DNA of 64,000 nt from Pyrrhoderma lamaoense (GCA_002794735.1 NBAZ01000003.1:2480001-2544000); one strand, 5' to 3'. Positions 1-12,732 are shown, numbered from the stretch's first letter. Numbers and translations: made by a program. The notes: generated from the letters alone by a model not told the origin.

Positions 1-148
1 AAACACATATACGAGACTTGGGTAAATTGAACTAAGTGTAGTGATCAGATAATAAGTCCCCTACACGAATGAAAAGCGAAATAGTACTTGGTATAGACAT
101 TCATGGGTAAAGAGAAACATAAAAATGAACTATAGTGGAAGATAACAC

Positions 149-1279
149 TCATCCTTCACTGGCTGGATTGAAATGGTCGTCATACGCCTTGAGAATCAAC
201 GGTACAATTTGTACCCCTTCGTCCTGTGAATTGCTCAGGGGGATATCCGGCGGGGCATTAGCAGCAGTACTGGCTTCTTGAGCAGCTGCAGCAAGACCGT
301 TCATGGAAGTCTGTACGGCGTCAATTAACGTGTTAACAGTCTTCTGGTTCTCTTTATTTAGCCCCTTTAGCTTCTGGACGTTGCCATTCCCATCTTCCAC
401 TAGCGAAAGTATTTTTTGGATACTTTGTAAATTTAACCGTCAATTCCAAAGCTACTTCGGATTTAGAGTGGAATTATGAGCGAGACTTACTCGCTTGCTT
501 GATTAGCAACCTCTTGAACGCTGAAGTCTGCACCAAACTGATCGATGGTGTTCTCAATGTCAGCCAAAACGGGTTGTATATTATCCGCTAGATCGCGAAC
601 TGGGGCTAGTCCTGAGCCATTTAACGCAGCGATTCCCGTGGTTAAATTTGCTATATCTGCTTGCGTGTCAAGAAGAAACTTGTATGTCTTTAGACTTGCT
701 GATATGTTTCTCTATCAGCATTGGCATCTAATAACTAGATACAGGATAGTACTTACCAATGGTTCGAGCCGAGTTTGAAAACTAGCCTGATAGTCAGCAG
801 CACACTTAGATAGAGCTATGAGTCGAATAGTACGCACAGCTTGGATCAACGCTGTCTTGGTAGAGTTTGATAACTCTCCTTCCACAACTTCATTCACCAT
901 TTGAATAAGTCCTGAAGTGCCGGAAGATTGAAGACCCAACATTTTGCGTGCACCTGCTACGGCACGATCACCGATCGTTGTAATTCCTCCATCCGATTCT
1001 CCAGCCTCCAATTGGTTAAAGAAAGAGATAATGTGTGAACCTTGAATTGTAAAGTAAGATATAATGGCCAGTCAAGTATAATGAAACTCGCATACAAGGA
1101 CGAGGATCATCAGTCAGAGCATTGGTGACCTTTACGGCAAGCTCTTGAACAGAAGAACTTGTTGCTTGCAAAGTGTCTTCAAACAAACCACGTTTTCTTA
1201 AGAGTATGCGGGGAATTGGTGTAGAAAACACGGGTATGATAATCAAGATCGCAGCAGCGATATGTAATGACCACCGCAT
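149..1279 (-). CDS. small secreted helical protein, possibly HsbA-like
   Basis: The start at 1279 opens a clear signal peptide (MRWSLHIAAAILIIIPVFS followed by TPIP), so the product should enter the secretory pathway. The mature part is built from about four exons and is almost wholly alpha-helical, rich in Ala, Leu, Ser, Thr and Asn, with stretches such as LDTQADIANLTTGIAALNG and NTLIDAVQTSMNGLAAAAQ. It has no membrane anchor and ends at 149 with a short acidic tail. The spacing of helices and the repeated small-residue/Leu pattern recall hydrophobic-surface-binding protein A (HsbA, PF12296), a fungal cell-wall or surface protein family, but the match is by impression only. The first intron after about residue 60 is not firmly placed. 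Function is otherwise unknown; a secreted surface or effector-like role is a guess. Confidence 0.5.
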
Positions 1280-2143
1280 TATAAATGTTTTTGCTGTAAA
1301 GAAGGGTGTCCTCGACTCCCGAAAGCCTACGTAGACTACGAATCAAAGTGAAGTAGACTGACAAGCAATATTTCTGTTAAAAAGATTCGAAGAAAAGCAG
1401 TAAATGTGCTTACCGTCCCTGCGTCCCTTCGGAAAAGGAAGCGACTATGAGACTTGAAAGAAATATGAAGTCCTTTAAGAAATGATATGGTACAAAACGA
1501 CAGCTCTCAGAGTGCCGATAGGTTCTAAGAGACAGTATGAGAGTGGGGGAGGGACGGTTGTAGAGTACCTGCTAGAGAATGCGAACCAATAATATTGTAT
1601 TAGAGAATTCAGTTACAATGCGGAAAGACTATTTGAAGTTCATTGAATTGCACGTTGCCATGGTCTGATTAGTAGCGGAAGTACTTCAATCGAGTCAAGT
1701 TACCATTTCACTGGTCACCTGTCACCAAAGAAAATAAGAATTCGACAATCTATGTGGATCCCGCGAAGGGCGGCCGATTTGAAGGCCTCGTGGGAGGAAC
1801 TGCCTTCTTAGACGAGTATCCTAGAACTTTCTGCCCACACAATTATGTGTTTGAATAGTGGAAAATTCACCCCTGTTTGAAAATATCGGGGTTTAATGAA
1901 ATCTCTCATAGTTCTAGACAGACCGTCGTTGTTCGTACATTCACAACGTCTCGGTCTAATGTCATATTCCCACATGAAGTCAACAATATAGAAAAAAATA
2001 AATAGAATATTTTCACCTTCTTTAAGTTTCTACCCTGTTTTTATAGATACGCTTTAGAAATTATTTTAAATATAGAAGAGTAAATTGGAGTAACTCCTAC
2101 CTCGAAATCAGTCGTACAACATGGATATTTTTGCTTCTTTTCA
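1280..2143. other. intergenic, no gene seen
   Basis: This stretch separates two minus-strand genes. It should contain the promoter of the secreted protein gene. No convincing ORF, tRNA or repeat was seen. Confidence 0.5.
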
Positions 2144-4589
2144 TCAGGAAGCCGAAGTTCTATTGTTAGACAATCCTGAAAGTCGAACTGTTCTATTCTC
2201 ATATGTAGGTTCCTTGGTTAGATCTGACTTGAAAAGTAGGTTACAAACGTGAATCTGATGAATAAGTTCATGCATACCTCGACGTGTATGCCACCCGTCG
2301 CTTTCATCTGATTCACTATCACTGTCTAATACATGCAAGTTCGGAAAGACAAGCTCTTCGACCTCAGCGCATTCTTCTGGAGATGACACTACTGGAGGCT
2401 CATAATTTAATCGTATTCGCTCTATCTGCTCAAGGATAAAACCGAGCCGGGGTCTTTTACGAGGATTCTTATCCCAACAAACGACCATGAGTTCCCACAT
2501 CTCGTCATCTAGACCTCGCAAGGTAACTTCAGGGCCAGGTCTGGAAAGAGGTGGGCACTGTCCCTGAATAATTTGGATGACAACCAGCGCATCCCGTGGT
2601 TGGTCAGAGAACGGGATATTACCGGTAAATACCTGGAAAATTAGATGAAAGCCAATATATGTAGGATCAAGGGATAGACATACCTCGAACAATGTTGTTG
2701 CTAAGGAATAAACGTCACTTTCCGGGGTAATTTGTGATGAAGAGCCTTCTGAAGGAAGTAAAAGTTCGGGTGCCATCCATCGGATTGAGCCATGTACAGA
2801 AGTATTCTCTGTCATCAGTTTCACAGTAGAATTCTCGACAGGATTAAGACTCGCAAGCCCGAAATCAGCTAAACATGCATTACAGGAATCACTGATGAGA
2901 ACGTTTGCCTGTGTCACTGTATAAGAATATTTCTTCCATAATCTAAGGCTTAATAGGGGATCTCACACTTTTTAAATCACCGTGAAGTAGACCTAGTTGA
3001 TGCAAATAGTACAATCCGTTGACTATATCTGAGGCCTGAATGACTGTCAGAAGTGTTAAAGATAAGTTGTAATATATCTACTTACTAAATCAAGACGACT
3101 GGCTCTAGGATAACGCCTTAAATAAGACAGTAAGTTTCCGTGAGTCATCCAAGCTGAAACCATGCATAACGGGAATATTTCAATATTGGCTATCCCAAGA
3201 AATGGTACAATATTTGGATGATTTAAGCCTTTCCAAAGTATAGCTTCCTTGCAAAAATTCTGTTATATATGGTTTGAGCATCAGTCGAGTTACAGAATAT
3301 GGATTTATACCTTTTGCGTCTTTTTGAGATTTTCCTTATCATACATACGTAGAACCTTTAGTGCAACCTTTTGCCCCTTATACTCTCCTTCGTATACATC
3401 GGAAAATCCTCCGCCAGCGACTGCTTGAGGGGAAGTCTTAACAATTTCCTCTTGCAGAATATAAAATGAAGATGGAAGAACACCAGCTCTGCTACATAAT
3501 CGTCGAAGTGTACGCTCATACCGCCGTTTACTCGGGTCCAATTGCATCAACTAAGTCTACTAATGAGAGTCGAATCCATGCTACACCACAAATGAGTTAC
3601 ACACTTCATACAAGAGGTCTGCAAGCACCTTTGCAGATTCACCCTGCAATGCAAATATTTCTCTCAGGTTCTTGTCATTTCCAAGCAGATCATAAAAATC
3701 TTCTCCAGCAATTTCATGAGGTTCATGGAAGACCTTAATTCTGCCATGTAATTCATCTTCCTCCTTTATACTATCACATGTCTGCATCTGTTATGGCATG
3801 AGTCAGGCATGAGAATCAGTTAAGGAAGTGAAAATTACCCTAGACTGAAGTATTATGCTCGGTTGACTATTAATTATTCGCTCCAAATGACTTCGCATCC
3901 CTTTCCACTCCAATAACGACTCGAGAGGAGTGCGAGTTAGCCAAACTGTGAACATATCTATTATCGCTTCAAACCACCTAAAGGAGCTATTAGCTGCTTG
4001 TTACAGTTTGATAGAGAGATTCGACTTTCCTATCTACAGCAGAATGCTCCTCATCATTAGGTATCACATGCGAGTTCTTCGACCCAGTGAAACCTCTGTA
4101 GACATAGTTCTGGCAGACACGAAGAAGTAAAGAAGTTGTTTTCTATGAAGATAGATCACTGGTAAGCAATGCACTCATAGATGATAATCAACAACAAACT
4201 TTGTAATAGGTAGTCTGACTCTGCAAATTTTGAATTGAGATCCATAGTTCAAGTAAGCTTGGAGTATGCTCGTACGTTGAGCTATGGTAGGTAGGGTTAC
4301 AAGAGCTCAACTGGTATGACTTGCCAATTCCGAGACGTTTAAACGAGTCTATGACTGTGTCCTCATCAGCACCGTAATCTACGTTTCTATTTCGAAGATC
4401 CTGCGATTGAACAGGGACCTTGACATTCATTTCGCTCGCTTTGGGAAAGCTAGATCCTACATCCAGACCTGTCTGTCTGCATAAATCCTCGACTGAAGAC
4501 TCTGGGAACCTGGTGTTACTACCCTGAAATCCAGATCTTCCTGAGAGGTACGATGCTGTTTTCACGTATCTCTTTTGCGATGATGCCAT
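2144..4589 (-). CDS. TKL-type protein kinase, apparently catalytically competent
   Basis: This is a Ser/Thr (tyrosine kinase-like group) kinase spread over roughly eight exons. In order one reads a Gly-rich loop (AGGGFSDVYEGEY), the beta-3 lysine (VALKVLR), an alpha-C segment (FCKEAILWKGLNHPNIVPF), the catalytic loop HGDLKS followed after an intron by ANVLISD, the metal-binding DFGLAS, and the APE motif as MAPELL. All key catalytic residues are therefore present. A helical N-terminal region of the kind common in Agaricomycete kinases (RRLCSRAGVLPSSFYI) precedes the kinase domain, and an acidic tail (DSDSESDESD) follows it. The first exon is taken from the ATG at 4589; the joins between 3840 and 4250 are uncertain, so the upstream exon could be a separate small gene. 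It lies directly beside three pseudokinase paralogues and could act on them, which is inference. Confidence 0.75.
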
Positions 4590-4984
4590 GGTAGAACCTA
4601 GCAATATAAGAAACCAGATTACTGTTCGACACGATCAGTGGGTATTTGATTATAAATTATTAAGACATTTTGCTCGAGTTTCACAGTAGAAGTGAATGCT
4701 GTGAGAGGTGAGCACATCAACGCGCGTGTACTTGTACGTAACTCTAGGTTCGTCATGTAGTATATCGACTACATCTACTCGTAGTTCGCGTCACAACTTT
4801 TACGTCTAATTTGATACATTCACACTTAGAGCCTATAATCTGTTACGCATTTACCAAGTAGAGTCCTGTTTGGGTGTACTTTTGTTCAAGAGGACTCATG
4901 CCAGTAAGTAGTAAAGTATAGAAACTAGTCATAATACACAAGAAACGAGAAACGTAATAAAACTATGTACCTAGCCATCCAGGC

Positions 4985-7413
4985 TCAAAGCTCTTTTAGG
5001 ACTTGTTCTATAGTAGGCCGGTCGTTGATATTTATTGACCAACACCTCATCAAAAGCGACCACAATTCATCATCCATACCCGACGTTTCACCTTTTCCCA
5101 AGTCTCGCCTGTAGGCTTAGCTGGTGTCCCTCCAGATGCTAAATAAAACATGGTTTGTGCTTGATTCCTCTTATCTGAGAATGGCTTCTCTTCCGTCATT
5201 ATCTATAATAATGTGAGTTAGTTAGTGAGCGGATTGGTTGTGAGCAGTAAATGATAGCACCTCAAGAACTGTAAGACCAAATCCATAGATATCAGATTTA
5301 GTTGTCATACTGACTGTATGTCCGTTTGTAGGCTTGACAGATCCTTCGGGAAGATTCCGGAAACCTCAGGTGCTAGCCAACGAAATGATTCCCGGCTATC
5401 GGGAATTGACATAGTTGTTAGAGGAATCGCATCCTCGCTCTCGACAACCTGAACGTGAGGTATAAGCGAAGTACACGGATAGAGTGTAAGATGGACAAAC
5501 TCGAGTCAATCCAAAGTCTGCTAGCAGTGGATCGAATGTGTTATCTATATATATGTTACTCTGAATAGAGAGTGGAGTGTATGAGTAAAATGATACGAGA
5601 TCTAGTCAGGAAGATCACTTACGGCTCGTATATAACCATGTGCAATAGGATGATCTAGACTATGTAGGGTCTTTATCCCTAGTGCTATCTTCTTGATCTA
5701 CCAATTCACGCTGCGTTGATAATTATCGTTTCTGGAGTGAGAATGAGCTTACAAGATCTCTCCTATCCACTTCATCTCCATACTTCTTCACATATTCGAG
5801 TGCATTCCCATTTTCCATCCACTCTGTAACGAATCCTCTGACAAGTATATTAAGTGTGGGATGTGCGATAAATATGTGAATGAACTCACAGCATCGGATC
5901 CGGCCCATTCTCTCTGCAAATAGCATATATGAGTGGCATAACATATAGCTTATCTCCTTGTTTACTCCTCTCTAGAATTGAATTCCATGCTCTCAATTGT
6001 CTGTCAAACCTCTATCATTTGATACGTTTGAGTTATATTAGATATTCCGAACGAATCAAGTATACTTACTATTCGTGTCTTTGGTCCAATTTCTGCCCTT
6101 CTGACTATCTGGATCCGGCAATCTTTTCCGAAGCATTTATGTCTATAAATGTCACTATTTTGACTAAATTCTATAGGACGCCCGAACGAGTCGTAATCAA
6201 TAAGTCCTTCTGTGACTTCGATATCCGGGGAGCTATATCAGACACATTATACACAGTTTTTATCACTTTCTCCAGGGCTATTTGTGGATCAGCTGTATCC
6301 CTGTTATTGACATCTAAGAGTATCTATCAGATTTGGTTGGAAGTCAATTCCTGTCTTCTAAGAGCGCACATCGTAGTTGAAATCACCTTTTGTATAACAG
6401 ACGTGAAGCTTTTCAAAAGCTCCTTTTTTACATTATCCATGTGTTGCAGCTTGCAATCATGTAGAATTTGATTGTGTATCTCATTACTTGTGAGGGCTTT
6501 TATTAATTCGTTATGATCTTCTTTACACTTGCTTTCATGGAGATCCTTCCAATTGTATGTGATGCCCTCAATTTCCAACTGAAATAGAGAATTAATTCCG
6601 TTCTAACATAAGTTAGAGACTGCGATAAGAATATAATACCTTATATTTCTCCTTGAGACTTTCGATCTGCTCGTGGTAGCATTGGATATCTGTTGCAATC
6701 TTTTCCTGCATTGTAAATTCCTCGAGAAAATTCAATGCACCCCAGTCGTGTACACGACTCTTAATGTCATGCATAAGCCTATTATTGATAGTAAAAATGA
6801 CTTTATTACTATTTCTCTTATGCTTTGTAACCAAAAAAATATTACAACACCTTTCCGCCTCAGAGACTAATGTACCGAAAGCTTCTGTTCCTTCATCTAT
6901 GATATGTGTTTGAACTCCAGCGATAAATTTTTCGCACTGATCACCTAAAAATAAAGCAGCAGTCCTTCTCGCCAAAGATAAGTGGCGGTTCAAGTACGCG
7001 GACAAGAAATTAGTAGTATGAGTTTACCTATTTTTGGACACACGACTACACTTTGTAACAATGACTTGTACAACACTCTTCACAGGGTCAAGTCCTGGGA
7101 TGGAAGGGACACCTGATTTCATTTCATCTTCGTTTCTAAGAGAATCCGCAGTGCTAGCCTCAGACAATATTGATGGCCCCATCTGAGAGAATTCTCCACT
7201 CCTTTTTTCGTTTGAAGCAGGATTTTCAAGGCCTTCCAGATTAGCACACTGTCCATCGCCTCGTATACTATAGTTCGTAGGTCTAACTTCCTTACCCGTC
7301 ACAGTAACATCCTCGCTTTCCGTGTGGGGCTCCTCATAGGCCTCATCCACATGTGATCTACTAACAAATGGCCACTTTACTTTGAATAAAGAGCGTTGAA
7401 GTATCGGCTGCAT
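4985..7413 (-). pseudogene. MLKL-like helical-domain pseudokinase, copy A (frame-broken)
   Basis: The N-terminal exon begins at 7413 with a disordered region and leads into a helical bundle: IPGLDPVKSVVQVIVTKC, then ALFLGDQCEKFIAGVQ, then a pair of helices ending FLEEFTMQEKIATDIQCYHE. This pattern resembles the MLKL N-terminal (HeLo-like) domain seen in Agaricomycete proteins. A brace-like helical segment and a TKL kinase fold follow. The kinase is dead on paper: the VAIK lysine is Gln (GKDCRIQIVRR), the alpha-C Glu is Gln, and the catalytic Asp is Tyr (AHGYIRA), while DFG and APE are kept. The frame is broken near 6320 (stop), near 6225 and near 5080. These may be true decay or assembly errors, since other genes here show the same single-base losses. 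The intron before the catalytic loop ends in TAG, which is a splice acceptor rather than a stop. Confidence 0.65.
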
Positions 7414-7515
7414 CCTATTTAATACAGTTAACGGAGATTAAGTCCTCAGCAAGGCAGAGTATGTGGTTGAAGCACTATTAGATCGGAAGCGGCTGGGGTA
7501 TCACTGCTCAGAGAG

Positions 7516-7546
7516 CTTTTATTATAGTGTACGATCAAAACACGTG
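7516..7546 (-). promoter_or_regulatory. CACGTG + TATA promoter of copy A
   Basis: On the minus strand CACGTG (7541-7546) is followed after 14 bases by TATAATAAAAG, about 100 bp upstream of the start at 7413. The same arrangement precedes copies B and C. Confidence 0.6.
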
Positions 7547-9129
7547 TAACAAGTCTCTCTCGATAAGTCTAGGGTCGGAATTTGCAAATTACAGCGCCCT
7601 AAATCAGAGTAGTAAGACGTAAGTAGGCGTCAAAGAAGGTATAATATTTATTGTGGTAGGGAATTAAAAAAACTTCATCCTGTCGGTAGAAGTTTTGTTA
7701 TTATGGGTGCTGAGTGTAATTCTCGTTGTGAGCTACGTCGATAATATGAGCTTATTCTCCCCCCTCCTTCGATGTCGAGCATGATGTGGAAAGGATAGAA
7801 GACGATGCTGTACTCTTTGGGGCTGTGTGGTATTCCATCTGATTTGAAAATGTGTTCTCAGATAATTGTACTACTATCAACACAGCTACAAACTGAACCC
7901 ATCACTTACTAAGAAACACGTGATAGTGGACTTCAATACAAAAATAGTAGACGAAGAACAGTGCTCTGTATACATTTCCACTCAATACAAAACTACTTCG
8001 AATATGAATATTGACCTTTGTACCTAATGAAACTTACATTCCAATGTACAATTCATAGGCTTAAGAAACAATAGTAAGAATAAAATGGAAGGGGGTTTGA
8101 TACATAGGATAGGGTTTTCCAATATCTATTTACTTACTAGCATATGAGAGCCTTAGATATCAATTGATGATGTCAAAGGGCCACGAATACATATATGGCA
8201 AAGTGACTGGGGCTTATGAGCTACAATGTAGTATCTGAGCTGATAGGTCACGGGCCATGTCATCTCTGGCATTGAAGTCACTGCAATGAGTTACAAAAAA
8301 GCATTGCAAGGGACAGCATTATAAGAAAGAGAGCGACACTCAATGTTATTATATTAGCGTGAACAGCCCAGACACCCTATCATATGAGAGGGTTATTGAG
8401 TGCATAGGAAATATAGCCTTGCACCGACACAGTTTCACCAAGAGTGGCTCAACCTTAAGTAACTTTTGATAAGGCGAAGGTTGAAGATCAGTAGCGGACA
8501 ATCATTACTGGCTAAATATAGTAAAGTCCATCATTTGCTTAGAGATCATACACATGAAGCTTGCCCGATCAAGTAAGCCTGAGAAAGGTGCTTTGTGTAT
8601 GTAATAAGGGATCTTACACTAATAAACTTGGGTCTAAAGTTGTAAACCAGAAAATGGATGATTCTGTTTTGTATGTCATCCTGGGCGAATAAATTAATCG
8701 GACTTAAATGGACGAGATAGCCTTAGCAATCTTGGTTTTATGATATGAGAGGCCACAGATAAAGAGTCTAGTGATGTCCAACGTTTATATCTTGGATGAA
8801 AGATATCGGGGTCACAATCACCCAGCCCACATCAGTCATCTACGCTAACATCAAAAGTGGACAGCTTCACCGACTTAACCTGAGGATTAATTCAATGCAC
8901 GTGAGTAACTTACGTGTGTACAAAAATCTATCTATAACCACAATGATACTGGAACGTATTGAAAGAAATTTCGTGCTAGTATGTTTGTATAGTACATATA
9001 TATGTGAGATGGCGATGATATGCGTTCTGTAATACAGAAGAGTAAAGATTATCCATGCAATGATAGGAGATTGGGTGAGTGGATGCATTGCGAAACAGAG
9101 AAAACATGCGTATGTCCGTAATTCCAGAT
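7547..9129. other. long intergenic stretch, no gene seen
   Basis: About 1.6 kb between copy A and the 3' end of copy B. Several short open frames exist on both strands, but none has recognisable domain content or plausible exon joins. I see no transposon ends and no second kinase remnant. Confidence 0.45.
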
Positions 9130-11590
9130 TCAAAGTTCCTTTAGGACTTGTTCTATAGTAGGCCGGTCATTGATATTTATTGACCAGCACCTCATCAAAA
9201 GCGACCACAATTCATCATCCATACCCCGACGTTTCACCTTTTCCCAAACCTCACCTGTAGGCTTGGATGGCGTCCCCCAGATATAAGATGAAACAAGATT
9301 TGTGCTTGGTTCCTCTTGTCTGAGAATGGTTTCTCTTCAGTCATTATCTACAATATTAGTTCGTTAGTGAGAGAAATAGGTTATAAACAGCATATAATAA
9401 CACCTCAAGAACTGTAAGACCAAATCCATAGATATCAGATTTGGTCGTCATACTGACTGTATGTCCGTTTGTAGGCTTGACAGATCCTTCTGGGAAGATT
9501 CCGGAAACTTCAGGTGCTAGCCAACGAAATGATTCCCGGCTATCGGGGATTGACATAGTTGTTAGAGGAACTGCATCCTCGCTCTCGACAACCTGAACGT
9601 GAGATATGAGAGAAGTACACGGATAGAGTGTAAGATGGACAAACCCGAGTTAACCCAAAGTCTGCTAGCAGTGGATCGAATGTGTTGTCTATATATATGT
9701 TACTCTGAATAGAGAGGGGAGTGTATGAGTAAAATGATACGGAATCTAGTCAGGAAGATCACTTACGGCTCGTATATAACCATGTGCAATAGGAGGATCT
9801 AGACTATGTAGGGTCTTTATCCCTAGTGCTATCTTCTTGATCTGCCAATTCACGCTGAGTAAGAAATTATCGTGTCTGGAGAAAGAATAAACTCACAAGA
9901 TCTCTCCTATCCACTTCATCTCCATACTTCTTCAGATAATCAAGAACATTCCCATTTGCCATCCATTCTGTAACAAACCCTCTGACAAGTATATTAAGTA
10001 TGGGATGTGTGATAAATATGTGAATGAACTCACAGCATTGGTTCCGGTCCATTCTCTCTGCAAATAGCATATACAAGGGGCAAAACGTATAGCTTCTCTC
10101 CTTGTTTACTCTTCTCTAAAATTGATTTCCATGCTTTCAATTGTCTGTTAAACCTCTATCATTTGATACGTTTGAGTTATAATAGATAGATATATCGAAT
10201 GATTCAAGTATACTCACTATTCGTGTCTTTGGTCCAATTTCTGCCCTTCTGACTATCTGGATCCGACAATCTTTTCCGAAGCATTTGTGTCTGTAAATGT
10301 CACAATATTGGCTATGATCTACTGGACGCCCGATTGACTCATAGGTTATAAGCCCTTCCGTGATTTCAATGCCAGGAGGAGGTACATCGGACACCGTATA
10401 CACAGTTTTAATCGTATTTTCCAATGCTAAAGTACGATTACCACCGGAATCTGTGCTGCTCACTTCTAGAAGACTCTGTAGCAAAGTATGAGTTTCATAT
10501 TTTTGTAGCATTGGTAATGAATCCGAAAATACCTTTTGTACAACGGCGGCAAATTCTTCTAATAGCTCCTTCTTCATCTTATCCATATGTTGAAGCTGAT
10601 AATTATGTCGAATCTCATTATTTATATCATTATCCGCTAAAGCACCTAGTAATTCGTCGTGATCCTCTTGCATCTATTTTCATGGGATCGTTGCCAATCG
10701 ATTATCTCTGTATATATCGTCAACTGAGGGTTGAATTTGGGTGATGTTAGTAGTGTAAATAAGTTGTTGTGAACCTAAACTAACTTTATATTTTTCTTTG
10801 AGGTTCTCAATCTTCTCATGATAAGCTTGAATGTCGTTTGCAATCCTATCTTGCATTATGAATCCTTCAAGAAATTTCAAGGTACACCATTCCTGTACCC
10901 GATACAGAATTTCGTTCATAAGACTATCATTTTCGCGAGGTAAGACTCTCCGTTGTCTAAACAAGTATTTTAAACGAATATCACAGCACCTTTCTGCATC
11001 TGAAACCAGTATTTTCATATTCGGTGATCTCTCCTTCGAAATATGCGCCTGAACTCCGTTGACGAAGCCTTCGCAGTGTTCTCCTAACAAGGCGGCAGCT
11101 GCTCTGAGTAGAAACCGATCAATTTAAGCACAAAGTAAGATGGACTGGAACAAAGTAAGCTTACTTGTTTTTTGGGACGTTACGACATATCGTGACAATA
11201 TTCTCCACAGCACCTATTACAAGATCGAGCCCCGGGATAGGAGAGAAGGACGAGGCGATTTTGGCACCACGGATAGCATATTTTGCTACTTGATCCACTG
11301 GGAAATCTCTTACACCCGGGCCCGGATATGGCTCAATTCCAGGAGGAGCCTTAATCCTTTCGTCACGTGAATCAAGACTCGGAGATGCTGATCTATCGTG
11401 TGGTTCATCGTCCTGCAGTTTGCCTTTGATACATCTACTTTTGCTTTTTGGTGGTCTTGTAGCGGAGTCTGTTTTCTGAGGGTCTGAATGAAGGAAGTTG
11501 TTAGTATTATTCGTCTAAGCAGTATTGAAATCAGTTAAGATTGAAGCGATGTGGTAGATACCTAGTTCCTTTGTTCTTGACCCCGGCCAT
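9130..11590 (-). CDS. MLKL-like helical-domain pseudokinase, copy B
   Basis: This is the best preserved of the three paralogues. A disordered leader leads to the helical domain (IPGLDLVIGAVENIVTIC, ALLGEHCEGFVNGVQAHI, FLEGFIMQDRIANDIQAYHE), a helical brace (LQHMDKMKKELLEEFAAVVQ), and a TKL fold. Kinase motifs are altered as in copy A: no Gly-rich loop, VAIK Lys to Gln (DCRIQIVRR), alpha-C Glu to Gln (NRQLKAWK-type), catalytic Asp to Tyr (AHGYIRA). DFG (DFGLTR) and APE (LAPEVSG) are retained and the C-lobe is complete to EQVLKEL and the stop at 9130-9132. One base appears missing near 9275 in the last exon. The start at 11590 is tentative, because joining its short exon to the next leaves the frame wrong. 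By analogy with MLKL the product could be a membrane-permeabilising effector whose kinase domain is a switch; this is inference. Confidence 0.7.
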
Positions 11591-11724
11591 TGGAAATTCT
11601 GGAATATCCTGCGCATTCAGTCTATCTGGAGATACAACGTTCCACGTATGAAGACAGTGCAGATTTGAGGTGGGAGTACAAGGGTAAGATATATTTCATG
11701 TTGCACGTCAATAGAGGGCTTCAT

Positions 11725-11753
11725 CTTTTTATAGTGAATTGCAATACCACGTG
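11725..11753 (-). promoter_or_regulatory. CACGTG + TATA promoter of copy B
   Basis: On the minus strand CACGTG (11748-11753) is followed after 14 bases by TATAAAAAG (11725-11733), about 135 bp upstream of the tentative start at 11590. Layout matches copies A and C. Confidence 0.6.
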
Positions 11754-12540
11754 GTTGCTAAACACCGCAGTCAGACTAAGTACTATTACATCAAAGGGAA
11801 TTATATTGTGGATGTGGTCTCGTTACAACGTTGATATGCTAACATTTGTATTAATGAGAATACAGTGTGAGTTTTACATATCATTGAACCTCCTTAGAAT
11901 CGTTGTTTTCCTTGAATATTTACAACACTTGGAGTTTTCAAAACCAGCATAAAAACCGGATAGATTTAAATACATACACAGCAATTTAAAGCTGTGAGGA
12001 GCAATCCTCAGGTATGTGCACCCATAGAATAATTTACACAGCCCTACTTCGATCCAAAAGAAGGAAGGGAAATAGTTATTGCCTTAAATCTTTTGCTAGA
12101 AAGACTGCACTGAATATTCAAGAAAGCGCAACGAGTAAATTTCTCCAGAGCTCTTCGTATTTTAATCCGGAAGTGAACAAAATTCTATGAAATCAGGAGG
12201 CTAACTTAACTGACTGATTGATATCTGTCTATATACACTGGAAGTGAATAGATCACACCCCAAAACATTCTTATTATTCGCATTATATATATGTGTTGTA
12301 TAGCTTTCCTTGTACACGTACGTGAAGTATAGCGGAAGCTCTGTCTGTGTGACAAAACTGATATTAAACCTTGTATTATGAACGAGACCGAAACATTGTG
12401 GTGTTCCTTGAGGAAAACGATTACAAACGGGCTGCATAAAGTATGTGATGTTATATCATACCATCGCCCATAGCCTGCAACTAGAAAGCCTTTTGTGATA
12501 TTCTCTTGTTTATAAGACAGTTTCTCAGCCAAAAATAATG
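11754..12540. other. intergenic, no gene seen
   Basis: Between copy B and the DMAC1-like gene. An open frame on the minus strand at 12206-12553 lacks any recognisable feature and is probably chance. Confidence 0.45.
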
Positions 12541-12732
12541 TCATGACATACAAATTCCGATACCAGCCATTATACGTTTTCCCATAATTGAACCGGGTTG
12601 GTGTGCGCGTGACTGATTCAGAGCGTATATACCGACAGCACCAAGTGCTGCCGTACCGATTAATTTACATGAGAAGCAATCTTCAAACTCTTCCTCATGT
12701 CGTCTAGTTGCTTGAGCTGCTGGTTCAAGCAT
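12541..12732 (-). CDS. DMAC1-like (DUF4536) small mitochondrial membrane protein
   Basis: A single-exon product of 63 residues. The core DCFSCKLIGTAALGAVGIYAL is characteristic of the distal membrane-arm assembly complex 1 / DUF4536 family: an acidic residue, a C-x2-C pair, then a Gly/Ala-rich hydrophobic helix. A second short hydrophobic stretch lies near the C terminus (IMAGIGIC). Family members are tiny inner-membrane proteins, and human DMAC1 helps assemble the distal membrane arm of respiratory complex I. The length is usual for the fungal members. The start at 12732 is the only ATG that keeps the whole domain. Complex I assembly in this fungus is inferred from family membership. Confidence 0.7.
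   Translation of the reverse strand: MLEPAAQATRRHEEEFEDCFSCKLIGTAALGAVGIYALNQSRAHQPGSIMGKRIMAGIGICMS

Noticed and set aside
5700..5715. In-frame TAG in the catalytic-loop exon of copies A and C, where copy B has CAG
   Set aside because: The intron most likely ends exactly at this TAG/CAG, giving IKKIALGIKTLH in frame in all copies. It is a splice acceptor variant, not a nonsense mutation.
9867..10076. ORF reading MYMLFAERMDRNQ in copy B (and its twin at 20041-20250)
   Set aside because: It is an off-frame reading through an exon-intron-exon junction; the correct frame gives YAICRENGPEPML joined to GFVTEWM.
12206..12553. 115-residue minus-strand ORF
   Set aside because: Overlaps the DMAC1-like gene end, has no domain, biased composition or good exon structure; probably chance.
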